Below are positions 33,023-40,978 of a DNA stretch of 64,000 nt, in pieces. The notes under the pieces were generated by a model. That model saw only the letters and a list, made by a program, of their open reading frames with translations, was not told where the DNA came from and did not search any database. This DNA is from an uncultured Roseateles sp. Lineage in GTDB: Bacteria; Pseudomonadota; Gammaproteobacteria; Burkholderiales; Burkholderiaceae_C. The position numbers and the translations under genes were made by a program. The DNA lies in NCBI RefSeq assembly GCF_913777145.1, contig NZ_CAJYPS010000027.1:1-64000 (forward strand), given 5' to 3'. The stretch's first letter is position 1. Each line of letters begins with the position of its first letter.

Positions 33023-34024
33023 TCAGTGGCCGGCCCAAGCCCGTTGCGCAGCAAAGCGCCAGGCCGGATCAGGCCAGCGCTGATCCAGTTGCCAGGCGGC
33101 GTGCGTGAGCTTGATGACATGGGCATCGTCCTGTGCACAGGCCGCCTCGATCAACACGGGCCACGGCCGCACAGGCGCAGATGCCAGCGTCCAGACCGGC
33201 TCGGCACCGCTGGCCAGCAGGCCGGCCGCGGCGGCCGCCACAAAGCCCGGGGGCAGTTCGGGCGTGGGCCACCAGGGCTGCAGCACCGCCATCGCATGGC
33301 TGGCCGTCAACAGGTGCAGCACCGTGAAGTTGGCGCTCGCCGCATAGCTGCGCGCGGCCAGCAAGGCCAGCTCACGAAGCGCCTCGGGGCCGCGCTGCAG
33401 CCGGCCGGCGACGCTCGAAAAACCCGGCACGGCGCTCCAGGCCCACATGCGGTCCGCGATGAGGCCGGCCGGCGGCGTCGAGGGCACGGGCAGCGCACGC
33501 AAGGTCTGCACCCAGTCCGGCAGTTCTAGGGCCGGCCCCTGGCCCTGGAGTGGCTGCGGCATGAAGTGCGCCGCCCAATGCGCCAGGCCCGCGGCCAGCT
33601 CGCCCTCGTGCCCGGCCTGCACCGCGTGGGCACTGCGGATCAGGCCGTGGAAGGCGATGGCGCCTGCGCCCGGCAGCAGCAGCAGCAGCGCCTCGCGCAA
33701 GGCCTCAGCCGCACCCAGCTCGGCAATGCGGGTCGCGAAATGGGCGCGCCAGGCGGCGTCGCGCTCCGGCCGCCCCAGGTCCTGCGGGCCAGCGGGCGGG
33801 GTGTCCAGCGCGGGCGTCTGCGGCGGCAGCACCGCGCGCTGCGCGTCGGTGAATTGCTGCAGCCGCTGGGCCGAGGCACCCAGCGCCAGCAGCGCCTGCT
33901 GGGCCATGGGCAGGTGGTTGCTCAAGCGCCCCCGGTAGGTGGACGACAGCGCCATCCCGGCGTCCAGCAGCTGATGCAGCTGGGCCAGGCTGGCCGGGGT
34001 GGCGGCGGGGGACTGGATGGACAT
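33023..34024 (-). CDS. Questin oxidase-like protein (DUF4243)
   Basis: Protein of 333 residues resembling the questin-oxidase-like family (DUF4243), whose fungal member opens an anthraquinone ring by Baeyer-Villiger-type oxidation. Signs are STYRGRLSNHLPMAQQALLALGA at the N terminus (shown by its core TYRGRLSNHLPMA), AIAFHGLIRSAHAVQAGHEG, and ANFTVLHLLTASHAM. No flavin-binding motif is visible, as in the rest of the family. Three ATGs are possible: 34039, 34036 and 34024 (used, with GAGAAAG just upstream). It is divergent from soxR and preceded by a SoxR-type promoter, so it is probably induced by redox-cycling compounds. Stops three bp from the convergent S9 peptidase gene. Confidence 0.78.
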   Translation of the reverse strand: MSIQSPAATPASLAQLHQLLDAGMALSSTYRGRLSNHLPMAQQALLALGASAQRLQQFTDAQRAVLPPQTPALDTPPAGPQDLGRPERDAAWRAHFATRIAELGAAEALREALLLLLPGAGAIAFHGLIRSAHAVQAGHEGELAAGLAHWAAHFMPQPLQGQGPALELPDWVQTLRALPVPSTPPAGLIADRMWAWSAVPGFSSVAGRLQRGPEALRELALLAARSYAASANFTVLHLLTASHAMAVLQPWWPTPELPPGFVAAAAAGLLASGAEPVWTLASAPVRPWPVLIEAACAQDDAHVIKLTHAAWQLDQRWPDPAWRFAAQRAWAGH

Positions 34025-34053
34025 GGGCTTTCTCATCATGGGAACATGCCGCC

Positions 34054-34084
34054 ATGCTGAAAGCTCAAGTGAACTTGAAGTCAA
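34054..34084 (-). promoter_or_regulatory. SoxR box inside a MerR-type promoter for the questin oxidase-like gene
   Basis: The 18-bp site GCTCAAGTGAACTTGAAG (34063-34080) matches the E. coli soxS SoxR box CCTCAAGTTAACTTGAGG at 15 of 18 positions. On the minus strand it is bracketed by TTGACT (34084-34079) and CAGCAT (34059-34054), separated by 19 bp, the over-long spacer typical of MerR-family activated promoters. The predicted start of transcription is near 34047, just ahead of the minus-strand gene. The -10 overlaps the annotated soxR ATG. Confidence 0.7.
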
Positions 34085-34527
34085 GCACCGCCACACCGCT
34101 GTCCATCGGCGAGCTGGCAAGGCGCGCCGGCGTGGCGGCCAGCGCGCTGCGCTTCTACGAGGCCGAGGGCCTGATCGCAAGCTGCGGCCGCAGCGGCGGC
34201 GGACATCGCCAGTACGCGCGCCACGCGCTGCGACGGGTGGCCTTCATACGCGCGGCGCAGGCGGTGGGCCTGAGCCTGCCGGAGATCAAGGCGGCGCTGG
34301 CCAGCCTGCCCGAGGGGCGCACGCCCACCAAGGCGGACTGGACCCGGCTGTCTGCCAGCTGGGCACCGCGGCTGGACGAGCGCATCGCGGCGCTGCAGCG
34401 CCTGCGCGACCGGCTCACCGGCTGCATAGGCTGCGGTTGCCTGTCGCTGAAGGCCTGTGCGCTCTACAACCCCGAGGATGCGCAGGGGCTGTCGGGCCAG
34501 GGGGCCCGACGCCTGCTGCAGGACTGA
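34054..34527 (+). CDS. soxR: Redox-sensitive MerR-family activator SoxR
   Basis: SoxR of 157 residues. The MerR helix-turn-helix is PLSIGELARRAGVAASALRF, with YEAEGLI and RSGGGHRQYARHALRRVAFI, followed by the dimerisation helix. The [2Fe-2S] ligands are all present with SoxR spacing: Cys124, Cys127, Cys129, Cys135 (CIGCGCLSLKAC). Oxidation of the cluster by redox-cycling drugs turns it into an activator. The SoxR box overlaps codons 4-9, so an alternative GTG (34069) or TTG (34075) start, or autoregulation from within the gene, should be kept in mind. Partners: questin oxidase-like gene (divergent) and sodC (convergent). Confidence 0.93.
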   Translation: MLKAQVNLKSSTATPLSIGELARRAGVAASALRFYEAEGLIASCGRSGGGHRQYARHALRRVAFIRAAQAVGLSLPEIKAALASLPEGRTPTKADWTRLSASWAPRLDERIAALQRLRDRLTGCIGCGCLSLKACALYNPEDAQGLSGQGARRLLQD

Positions 34528-34533
34528 CGCGAC

Positions 34534-35058
34534 TCAGCCGATCACGCCGCAGACGATGCGGGCGCCGCCGCCGCCCAGCGGCGCCGGGTGGTCTGCATGG
34601 TTGTCGCCACCGGCATGCACCATCAGCGAGTGGCCGGCCAGGTCGGCGAGCTTGAGGCGTGGCGCCAGCACCGGCTGCGTCGCCCGGCCGTCGGCGGCCA
34701 CGTACAGCGGCGGCAGGTCGCCCAGGTGGCCATCGCCCCAGGGCGTGCCGTGGCGGCCGGTCTTCTGCGGGTCGAGGTGGCCTCCGGCAGCCGCTGCCGG
34801 CACGGCCTTGCCGTCGACCTCACGCGGACCGCAGCTGGGGTTCTCGTGCAGATGGAAGCCGTGCAGGCCCGGCGGCAGGCCGCTGAGCTCCGGCGTGAAC
34901 ACCAGACCATAGGGGCTCTCGGTGACGACGACCTGACCGGCCGGAGCGCCGACGCCGTTCTGGTCCACGACGTTGAGGCGGATCTGTACCGGGTCGGCGG
35001 CCTGGGCATGAGCGGCGGCGGCCAGTAGCAGGGCGGCCACGCAGGGGCTGAGCTTCAT
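34534..35058 (-). CDS. sodC: Cu/Zn superoxide dismutase, periplasmic
   Basis: Superoxide dismutase of 174 residues. A signal peptide ([20 protein letters not shown]) sends it to the periplasm. Copper and zinc ligands are seen in [36 protein letters not shown] and [14 protein letters not shown], and the conserved disulfide uses NPSC and RIVCGVIG. Its 3' end faces soxR at a distance of six bp. The upstream 94 bp contain a small stem CAGCTT/AAGCTG but no SoxR box that I can see, so direct control by SoxR is not indicated. Confidence 0.95.
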   Translation of the reverse strand: MKLSPCVAALLLAAAAHAQAADPVQIRLNVVDQNGVGAPAGQVVVTESPYGLVFTPELSGLPPGLHGFHLHENPSCGPREVDGKAVPAAAAGGHLDPQKTGRHGTPWGDGHLGDLPPLYVAADGRATQPVLAPRLKLADLAGHSLMVHAGGDNHADHPAPLGGGGARIVCGVIG

Positions 35059-35152
35059 GGGGGATGTCCGAGAGTTGGAGAGCCCCGCAGCTTCGCAAAG
35101 CTGAGGGCGGCTGTCGCTCCCGCGTTTAAAACCCGGGCCGCCCCGCAGGGAT

Positions 35153-36010
35153 TTACATGCCCTTGAAGAGATGCGTGTAGCTGCGGCTGACTTCCAGCTT
35201 CTCGCTCAGCCCCTTGATGCCCACCAGCTGGCGGCCGCGGAAATCACGCGTGATGCCGTCAATCGCGCGCGCATTGACCAGCGTGGAGCGGTGGATCTGC
35301 CAGAACAGCTGCGGGTCCAGCTCGTCCACCAGCTCCTTGATGGGCTTGCGGATCAGCGCCTCGACCTTGGCGGTCTGCACGCGGGTGTATTTCTCGTCGC
35401 TGATGAAGAACAGCACGTCCTCCACCGGGATCATCTGTATGGCCTGGCCCACCGTGGCCTGTATCCACTGCAGGTACTGCGGCTTGGCGGCGGCCGGGTT
35501 CATCTGCGAGGACAGCTGGTGCAGCAGCTGCTGCAGCGGTGCGGGCGCGCTGTCGCTGAAATCCGGCGTGGGTGCGCTGCGCTGGGCCAGGCGCTTCTTG
35601 ATGCGGGCCACGGTGAGCTGCAGGCGCTCGCGCTCGGCGGGCTTGAGCACGTAGTCGGCCACGCCCTGCTCGAAGGCCTCGACCGCGTACTGGTCGTAGG
35701 CGGTGATGAACACGATCTCGGGCACCAGCCAGCTGTCGTCCTCGGGCAGCTGCGCGATCTGGCGTGCCGCGTCCACGCCGGTCAGGCCGGGCATGCGGAT
35801 GTCCAGGAACACCAGGTCAGGCTTGTGCTCGCGGGTCAGTTCCACCGCCTCCAGCCCGTTCTTGGCCTCGGCGACGATGTCCAGCTCGGGCCAGACCTCG
35901 GTGAGCCGGCTGCGCAGCTGTTCGCGCATCAGGCGTTCGTCGTCAGCCAGGACGGCTCGGATGGGGCTGGAACTCATGTCGTCGGCAAGCGGTGGCAAAG
36001 GGTGCTGCAT
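35153..36010 (-). CDS. LytTR-family response regulator
   Basis: Response regulator of about 285 residues. The receiver domain has [14 protein letters not shown] and phospho-acceptor Asp70 ([16 protein letters not shown]), and [12 protein letters not shown] carries the conserved Lys. A LytTR DNA-binding domain follows (about 185-285; [34 protein letters not shown]). It is last in an operon with a LytS-like kinase and a small membrane protein. Starts at 36037, 36010 and 35977 are in frame; 36010 is used because GGAG lies upstream. Targets are unknown. Confidence 0.9.
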   Translation of the reverse strand: MQHPLPPLADDMSSSPIRAVLADDERLMREQLRSRLTEVWPELDIVAEAKNGLEAVELTREHKPDLVFLDIRMPGLTGVDAARQIAQLPEDDSWLVPEIVFITAYDQYAVEAFEQGVADYVLKPAERERLQLTVARIKKRLAQRSAPTPDFSDSAPAPLQQLLHQLSSQMNPAAAKPQYLQWIQATVGQAIQMIPVEDVLFFISDEKYTRVQTAKVEALIRKPIKELVDELDPQLFWQIHRSTLVNARAIDGITRDFRGRQLVGIKGLSEKLEVSRSYTHLFKGM

Positions 36011-36061
36011 GATGCCGCGCTCCGGCGCTTCAGGCATCAGGGTGTGCGCTCAGAGAAGCGC

Positions 36062-36478
36062 TCAGAGACGAGGCTCGGGCGAAGGCGGCGGCGTGATCTT
36101 CTGGCGGCGCTTGTTGCGCAGCACCAGGAACAGGATCAGGCCCAGCAGGATCAGCGGCGAACCCAGCACCGCCCCCACGCTCAGCACCGCCACGACACCG
36201 GCCGCCACCAAGCCGCCCACGATCAGCAGCGGCAGGGCCAGACCCAGCAGCAGCGCCAGCGGCACGACCACGCACAGCACCACGCCGGCGATCGCGAGGC
36301 CGACACCGGCGCCTATCAGGTCGCCCAGGTCGCTGTCCCAGAACATCTCGTGGCCGTTCATCACCACATGCACGTCGGACGCATCACGCAGGCCATGCAG
36401 CAGCGTGAAGCCGCCGGCCACGGCCAGCACGGCGAACAGTGCGGCCATCACGAACAGGGCCTTGAACAGGGTCTTCAT
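36062..36478 (-). CDS. Hypothetical membrane protein between kinase and regulator
   Basis: Membrane protein of 138 residues. Hydrophobic segments at about 5-27, 56-90 (two closely spaced) and 98-120; the tail RNKRRQKITPPPSPEPRL is basic and cytoplasmic. A short extracytoplasmic stretch HVVMNGHEMFWDSDLGD lies between the first two. It overlaps the kinase stop by four nt (ATGA), so it is part of the two-component operon and may be an accessory sensor or its regulated output. Not matched to a named family. Confidence 0.75.
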   Translation of the reverse strand: MKTLFKALFVMAALFAVLAVAGGFTLLHGLRDASDVHVVMNGHEMFWDSDLGDLIGAGVGLAIAGVVLCVVVPLALLLGLALPLLIVGGLVAAGVVAVLSVGAVLGSPLILLGLILFLVLRNKRRQKITPPPSPEPRL

Positions 36479-37902
36479 GTCGTCGCTCCTTCATCAGCGC
36501 GGCTGCGATACGGGACCGTGATGGTCACGACCGTGCCACTGGGTTGGTTCTCGGTGACGGTGACTGCGGCCTTGGGGCCGTAGAGCAGTTGCAGGCGTTC
36601 GCGGATGTTGGCCAGGCCCACGCCGGTGCCGCTGGTGGCGGCGCGGCCGAAGCCCAGGCCGGTGTCGGCGACGGTGACGGCCAGCTTGCCGTGCTGGATC
36701 TCCGCCTTGACCTTGAGCAGGCCGCCTTCTGCCTTGGGCTCCAGGCCGTGCTTGATCGCGTTCTCGACCAGACCCTGGATCATCATGGGCGGGAACTCGG
36801 CCGACAGCAGGCCCTCGGGCACATCGATCTCGGTCTGCAGCCGCTCCTCCATGCGCACCTTGAGGATCTCCAAGTAGGGCCGGATCACCGCCAGCTCACG
36901 GCCCAGATCGCGGGTACCGCTGGCATTGGCCTCGCGCATCGTGGGCATGGAGGCCCGCAGCAGCGCGATCAGGTTCTTCTGCATCTGACTGGCGCGCGGC
37001 GGGTCGGTCTCGATCAGGTGATCGATGCTGGCCAGCGTGTTGAACAGGAAGTGCGGCTCCACCTGGGCCTGCATCGCGGCCATGCGGGCCTCCACCACCT
37101 GGCGCTTGAGCGCCTCGCTCTCGGCGGTCTCGGCGGCCTGCGCGGCCTTGACCTCGGCCTGGATGCGGCCCTTGTACATGGCCTTGATCACGGCCGAGGC
37201 CAGGATCCACAGCACACACAGGTCCACCAGCGAGTCACCCAGGCGCACCGTGGTGATATGGCGGCGGGTGGGCAGGTCGGCCATCTCGGCACGGGCCTCC
37301 TCCAGCGCGCGCTGGGCGTCGGCGGCCGCGGCCTGGGCCTGTTCCAGTTCGCGGGCCTGCTCCTTCAGCTCGCCGAGCTGGTCGCGGGCCCGCTCTATGG
37401 CGTCCTGGATGTCCTCGGGGCGGGCGCTCTTGGGGAAATCGATGGAGATCACCGGCGGCTGAGCGGCTTCACCCTCGCCGTCCACGCCGCTGGCGGCGGA
37501 CGCCGCCGATGCGGCCGAAGCCGCCGAGCGCACCGGTTGGATGCGCAGGCCGCGCTCGTCCACCTTGATCTCGTAGTGGATGTCCTTCAGCGCCTTGCTG
37601 GCCTTCTCGGCGGCGCGCTCCGCGGTCTTGCGGGCATCGGCCTCCAGGCGCGCCTGGCGGCGCGCCTCGCCGCGGTCCACCTCTTCGACCTGCTGGGTGA
37701 TCTTCCAGGTGAAGGGCGGCAGGTTCTGCAGGATGTTGGCCGCGATCACCAGCGCCAGCGACAGCAGCGCGAAGCGCTTCCAGCTGATGCCCACCAGCCA
37801 GTTCGCGTACACATGGAAGGCACGCACGGCGGCGGCGGAAAAGCGCTTCCAGCGAGCAATCCAGAGCTGCTGCTGGGGGCTGGGCGTGAAGGAGTTGCTC
37901 AT
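36475..37902 (-). CDS. LytS-type membrane histidine kinase with coiled coil
   Basis: Kinase of 475 residues. Membrane segments at about 42-60 and 222-242 enclose a periplasmic part with two charged coiled-coil stretches (about 72-107 and 165-208) and an SAA-repeat linker at about 126-138. After the second segment another helix leads to the His_kinase domain with His284 (AQVEPHFLFNTLASIDHL) and an ATPase domain (MIQGLVENAIKHGLEP, GTGVGLANIRERLQLLYG). The partner LytTR regulator is two genes downstream. Start at 37902 (MSNSFTPSPQ) is preferred; the long upstream frame is not protein-like. Confidence 0.88.
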   Translation of the reverse strand: MSNSFTPSPQQQLWIARWKRFSAAAVRAFHVYANWLVGISWKRFALLSLALVIAANILQNLPPFTWKITQQVEEVDRGEARRQARLEADARKTAERAAEKASKALKDIHYEIKVDERGLRIQPVRSAASAASAASAASGVDGEGEAAQPPVISIDFPKSARPEDIQDAIERARDQLGELKEQARELEQAQAAAADAQRALEEARAEMADLPTRRHITTVRLGDSLVDLCVLWILASAVIKAMYKGRIQAEVKAAQAAETAESEALKRQVVEARMAAMQAQVEPHFLFNTLASIDHLIETDPPRASQMQKNLIALLRASMPTMREANASGTRDLGRELAVIRPYLEILKVRMEERLQTEIDVPEGLLSAEFPPMMIQGLVENAIKHGLEPKAEGGLLKVKAEIQHGKLAVTVADTGLGFGRAATSGTGVGLANIRERLQLLYGPKAAVTVTENQPSGTVVTITVPYRSRADEGATT

Positions 37903-38027
37903 GGACGGGGTCTGTCGTTGAGGCCCACTGTACGCAAGCCGCGCAACACCCGCCCCCGACGGGCGATGCACCGGAGCGAGGGACGGACGAACTGCAGCCG
38001 GGCGCGACAGCCCGTGACGGCTCCATG

Positions 38028-38054
38028 AAAAAAGCCCGCCGGGCGGCGGGCTTT
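38028..38054 (-). terminator. Rho-independent terminator of the cytochrome b561-YceI operon
   Basis: Arms AAAGCCCGCC (38031-38040) and GGCGGGCTTT (38045-38054), loop GGGC. On the minus strand the stem is followed by a run of T, giving a textbook terminator 19 bp after the YceI stop. Confidence 0.85.
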
Positions 38055-38072
38055 GGGCGGGGGCGTCAGTGC

Positions 38073-38639
38073 TTATTGCTTGACGGCTTCGACCTGGATC
38101 ACGATGCGGACGCTGTCGGGGATGCCCGGCACGCCGTAGTTCACGCCCCACTGGGTGCGCTGGATGGTGGTCTCGAAGTCACCGCCGCAGACCTCACGCT
38201 TGAGCATGGGGTTGTCATAGCAGTTGAAGTTGTTGGCCGTCAGCGTGACCGGGTTGGTCTTGCCGCGCAGCGTCAGCTGGCCGCCCACGCTCACCAGCTT
38301 CTCGCCGTTGAAGGTGAACTTGTCGCCCACGAACTTGGCGGTCGGGAACTCAGCGGCGTCGAAGAAGTCCTTGCTCTTCAGGTGGCCGTCAAAGGGCGCG
38401 ACACCGGTGTTGATGGTGTTCATGTCCAGCGTGACCTCGACCTTGCCGGTCTTGGCGGCCTTGTCGAACACGATGGTGCCTTCCTTCTTGTCCCAGCGGC
38501 CGCGGTTGGTGCTGGTGCCGAAGTGCTTGGCCTCGAAGAACACCGTGGTGTGGGTCGGGTCCAGCGCGTAGGTGGCGCTTTGGGCGTGGGCACCGACGGC
38601 AGCGGCGAACAGGCCGGCGAGCAGGATGGCGTGCTTCAT
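38073..38639 (-). CDS. YceI family periplasmic protein (distal)
   Basis: YceI-fold lipocalin-like protein of 188 residues with signal peptide MKHAILLAGLFAAAVGAHAQ. The family pattern is clear: SATYALDPTHTTVFFEAKHFG, GTIVFDKAAKTGKVEVTLDM, FDGHLKSKDFFDAAEFPTAKF. Such proteins bind polyprenyl-type ligands (ubiquinone or related) in a beta-barrel. It is the last gene of a b561-YceI-YceI operon and is followed by a strong terminator. It has two Cys (NCYDN and REVCGG) that could form a disulfide, unlike its upstream paralogue. Confidence 0.92.
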   Translation of the reverse strand: MKHAILLAGLFAAAVGAHAQSATYALDPTHTTVFFEAKHFGTSTNRGRWDKKEGTIVFDKAAKTGKVEVTLDMNTINTGVAPFDGHLKSKDFFDAAEFPTAKFVGDKFTFNGEKLVSVGGQLTLRGKTNPVTLTANNFNCYDNPMLKREVCGGDFETTIQRTQWGVNYGVPGIPDSVRIVIQVEAVKQ

Positions 38640-38677
38640 TGAGAGGTTCTCCAGGGGTTGAGGGTCAGGAAAAGGGG

Positions 38678-39226
38678 TCACAGGCCGCTGAACGCCAGCT
38701 TGAACTTGACCGTGACGTCGTTGGCAACGATGGAGGTGTCGGCCCAGTCGCCTTCACCGATCTTGTAGTCCAGGCGCTTGATGCCCACGGCACCGGCCGC
38801 GGTGCTGACGCCGCCCGCGGGGGTCAGCGTGATGGGCACGACGATGTCGCGCACCGCACCCTTGATGGTCAGCTTGCCGGCCACGTCGTACTTGCCCGGG
38901 CCGGTGGCCTTGATGGCGGTGCTGACGAAGCTGGCCTTGCCGTTGCGCTTGGTGTCGAACCAGGGCGCGCCGGCGAGTTCCTTGTCATAGCTCGGGTCGC
39001 CCAGCGACACGCTGCCCAGGTCCACGGTGAACGCGATCTTGCCGGTCTCGGGCTTCTTGGGGTCGAAGTCCAGCTGGGCGTCGAACTTCTTGAAGCGGCC
39101 TTCCAGCGGCACGCCCATCTGCTTGAAGCCGAAGGCGAGTTCGCTCTTGTCGGCCACCAGCGTGGCGGCATGGGCGGCGGGTGCCAGCGCGGCAGCCAGC
39201 AGCAGGGCGGAGAACAGCTTGGTCAT
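38678..39226 (-). CDS. YceI family periplasmic protein (proximal)
   Basis: Second YceI-fold protein, 182 residues, signal peptide MTKLFSALLLAAALAPAAHA. LVADKSELAFGFKQMGVPLE, IAFTVDLGSVSLGDPSYDKE and FDTKRNGKASFVSTAI mark the fold; sequence similarity to the neighbour is low, so the duplication is old or the two were recruited separately. It probably binds an isoprenoid quinone. It lies between the cytochrome b561 gene (25 bp) and the other YceI gene (38 bp) on one transcript. Confidence 0.9.
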   Translation of the reverse strand: MTKLFSALLLAAALAPAAHAATLVADKSELAFGFKQMGVPLEGRFKKFDAQLDFDPKKPETGKIAFTVDLGSVSLGDPSYDKELAGAPWFDTKRNGKASFVSTAIKATGPGKYDVAGKLTIKGAVRDIVVPITLTPAGGVSTAAGAVGIKRLDYKIGEGDWADTSIVANDVTVKFKLAFSGL

Positions 39227-39251
39227 GGCAAGTCCTTTCTGACAGCGTAAT

Positions 39252-39791
39252 TCAACGGCGGCCACCAAAGCTCATGCGCTTGAGCAGGCCGTCCCGGTCG
39301 ATGAAATGGTGCTTGAGTGCGGCGCCGATGTGAGCGAGCACCAGCAGCGCCAGGCCCCAGGCCAGCAGCTCGTGCACTTCCTCCAGCACCTCGCCCAGTT
39401 CGGGGTTCTTGGGCAGCAGATCAGGCAGCGGCAGCACGCCGAACCACACGATGGGGTAGCCCAGCGCAGAGCTCATCGCCCAGCCGCTCAGCGGCACCGC
39501 GAAGAAGGCGACGTAGAGCAGCGCATGGGTCGCATGGGCGGCACGCGCCTGCCAGGCGGGCATGGGCGGATCGGCCGGCGGGCGGTGCGTGAGACGCCAC
39601 AGCAGGCGCAGCGCGGACAGCGCCAGGATGGTGACGCCGGCCCACTTGTGCCAGTTGTAGAGCTTGAGTCGCAGCGGTGAGAACGGCAGATCGGCCATGT
39701 ACAGACCGACGCCGAAGGCGCCAACGATGGCCAGCGCCAGCAGCCAGTGCAGCAGGATGGCCAGAGGGGTGTAGCGATCGGCGGTGTTCAT
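39252..39791 (-). CDS. Cytochrome b561 (CybB-like)
   Basis: Four-helix membrane cytochrome of 179 residues. Haem-ligand histidines lie in LAILLHWLLALAIVG, YNWHKWAGVTILAL and VLAHIGAALKHHFIDRDG, as in bacterial cytochrome b561, which oxidises membrane quinol and reduces superoxide in E. coli CybB. It heads the operon with two YceI proteins, the same partnership as E. coli yceJ-yceI. Together they suggest quinone-linked electron transfer at the periplasmic face. Confidence 0.93.
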   Translation of the reverse strand: MNTADRYTPLAILLHWLLALAIVGAFGVGLYMADLPFSPLRLKLYNWHKWAGVTILALSALRLLWRLTHRPPADPPMPAWQARAAHATHALLYVAFFAVPLSGWAMSSALGYPIVWFGVLPLPDLLPKNPELGEVLEEVHELLAWGLALLVLAHIGAALKHHFIDRDGLLKRMSFGGRR

Positions 39792-39903
39792 GATGGGCTG
39801 AAGTGTGGTGGGCTGAGGAAGGGCTGCGGTTCACACCGCTTGTTGCCATTGTTCAGCGATTTTGAATGGCTATGGCGCCCATGGGCAGGGCCTAAGGGAC
39901 GAG

Positions 39904-40818
39904 TCAGCGCCCTGCCCGCTTGCCACCGCCGACCAGGAAGACCCCTGCCAGCACCAGCCCGGTACCGATCAGGATCCAGGCGGTCAGCGGCTCGTCCAGC
40001 AGCAGCGCCCCCATCAGCAGCGTGCTCATGGGGCCGACCATGCCGACCTGGGCCGACAGCGGCGCACCGATGCGGGCGATGGCCAGCATCAGCATCAGCA
40101 CCGGCGCCACCGTACAGGCCGTGGCGTTGAGCACCGACAGCCAGAAGACCGGCTCCGGCACCCAGGCGGCCGACAGCGGGCGCAGCAGCAGGAACTGACC
40201 CAGGCAGAACGCACAGGCCACGCTGCTGGCCAGCCCGGTCAGCCGCAGCGCGCCGAAGCGCTGCACCACCCGGCCGCTGAGCGCCAGATAGACCGCATAG
40301 CTGACCGCGCTGCCGAACACCAGCGCGCCCCCTATCAGCGTGGCCCGGCCCTCGAAATGCAGCTCGTGCGCGAACACCGCCACCACGCCCAGGTAGCTCA
40401 GCGCCAGCGCCGCCACCTGCCGGCGCTGGATGCGGTGGTGAAAGCACAGCACCGAGATCAGCAGCACCAGCGTGGGGTTGAGGTAGAGGATGAGCCGCTC
40501 CAGGCTGGCCGAGATGTAGGCCAGGCCGGCGAAATCCAGGAAGCTGGCCAGGTAGTAGCCGGTGAAGCCCAGCACCAGCACGTCCAGCCAGTCCCGCGCG
40601 CTCAGCCTTGGCCGGCCGCGCCCGGCCCACCAGGCCAGCAGCAGGAACAGCGGCAGCGCCAGCAGCATGCGCCACATCAGCAGCGTGACCGCGTCCACGC
40701 CATGGCGGTAGGCCAGCTTCACGATGATGGCCTTGCCCGAGAAGCCGATGGCCCCCAGCGCGGCCAGCAGCAGACCGGGCCAGCGCGAGGCGGGCCGGGG
40801 TGGCGCCGCGTCAGTCAT
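39904..40818 (-). CDS. EamA-domain (DMT superfamily) transporter
   Basis: Ten-helix drug/metabolite transporter of 304 residues with two EamA repeats: GLLLAALGAIGFSGKAIIVK and FGSAVSYAVYLALSGRV opening the halves. The conserved end GLVLAGVFLVGGGKRAGR fits. Substrate not predictable. It is divergent from the exosortase-associated acyltransferase across 160 bp that hold no other clear signal. Confidence 0.9.
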   Translation of the reverse strand: MTDAAPPRPASRWPGLLLAALGAIGFSGKAIIVKLAYRHGVDAVTLLMWRMLLALPLFLLLAWWAGRGRPRLSARDWLDVLVLGFTGYYLASFLDFAGLAYISASLERLILYLNPTLVLLISVLCFHHRIQRRQVAALALSYLGVVAVFAHELHFEGRATLIGGALVFGSAVSYAVYLALSGRVVQRFGALRLTGLASSVACAFCLGQFLLLRPLSAAWVPEPVFWLSVLNATACTVAPVLMLMLAIARIGAPLSAQVGMVGPMSTLLMGALLLDEPLTAWILIGTGLVLAGVFLVGGGKRAGR

Positions 40819-40978
40819 CCACAGCCTTCATGACCACCACAACTGCGGGGCTCGAAAAGCGCCTCAGCCACGATTCAAGCTCGGGCGCGGGACTTACGAT
40901 CACCGCATAAGCGAGCGCGCGTGTCGTGGACGGGTCGATCCCGGCGTGCAGCACCGCACCGCCATCGAGGAGAGCACC

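Noticed and set aside
35059-35152. A SoxR box upstream of sodC
   Set aside because: I looked for CTCAAGT/ACTTGAG-like symmetry in this 94-bp region and found only a small stem CAGCTT/AAGCTG, so direct SoxR control of sodC is not supported.
37487-37530. SAA-repeat stretch in the LytS-type kinase as a possible minisatellite or CRISPR-like repeat
   Set aside because: It is a short in-frame codon repeat of about four units inside a coding linker; there are no spacers and no cas genes in the window.
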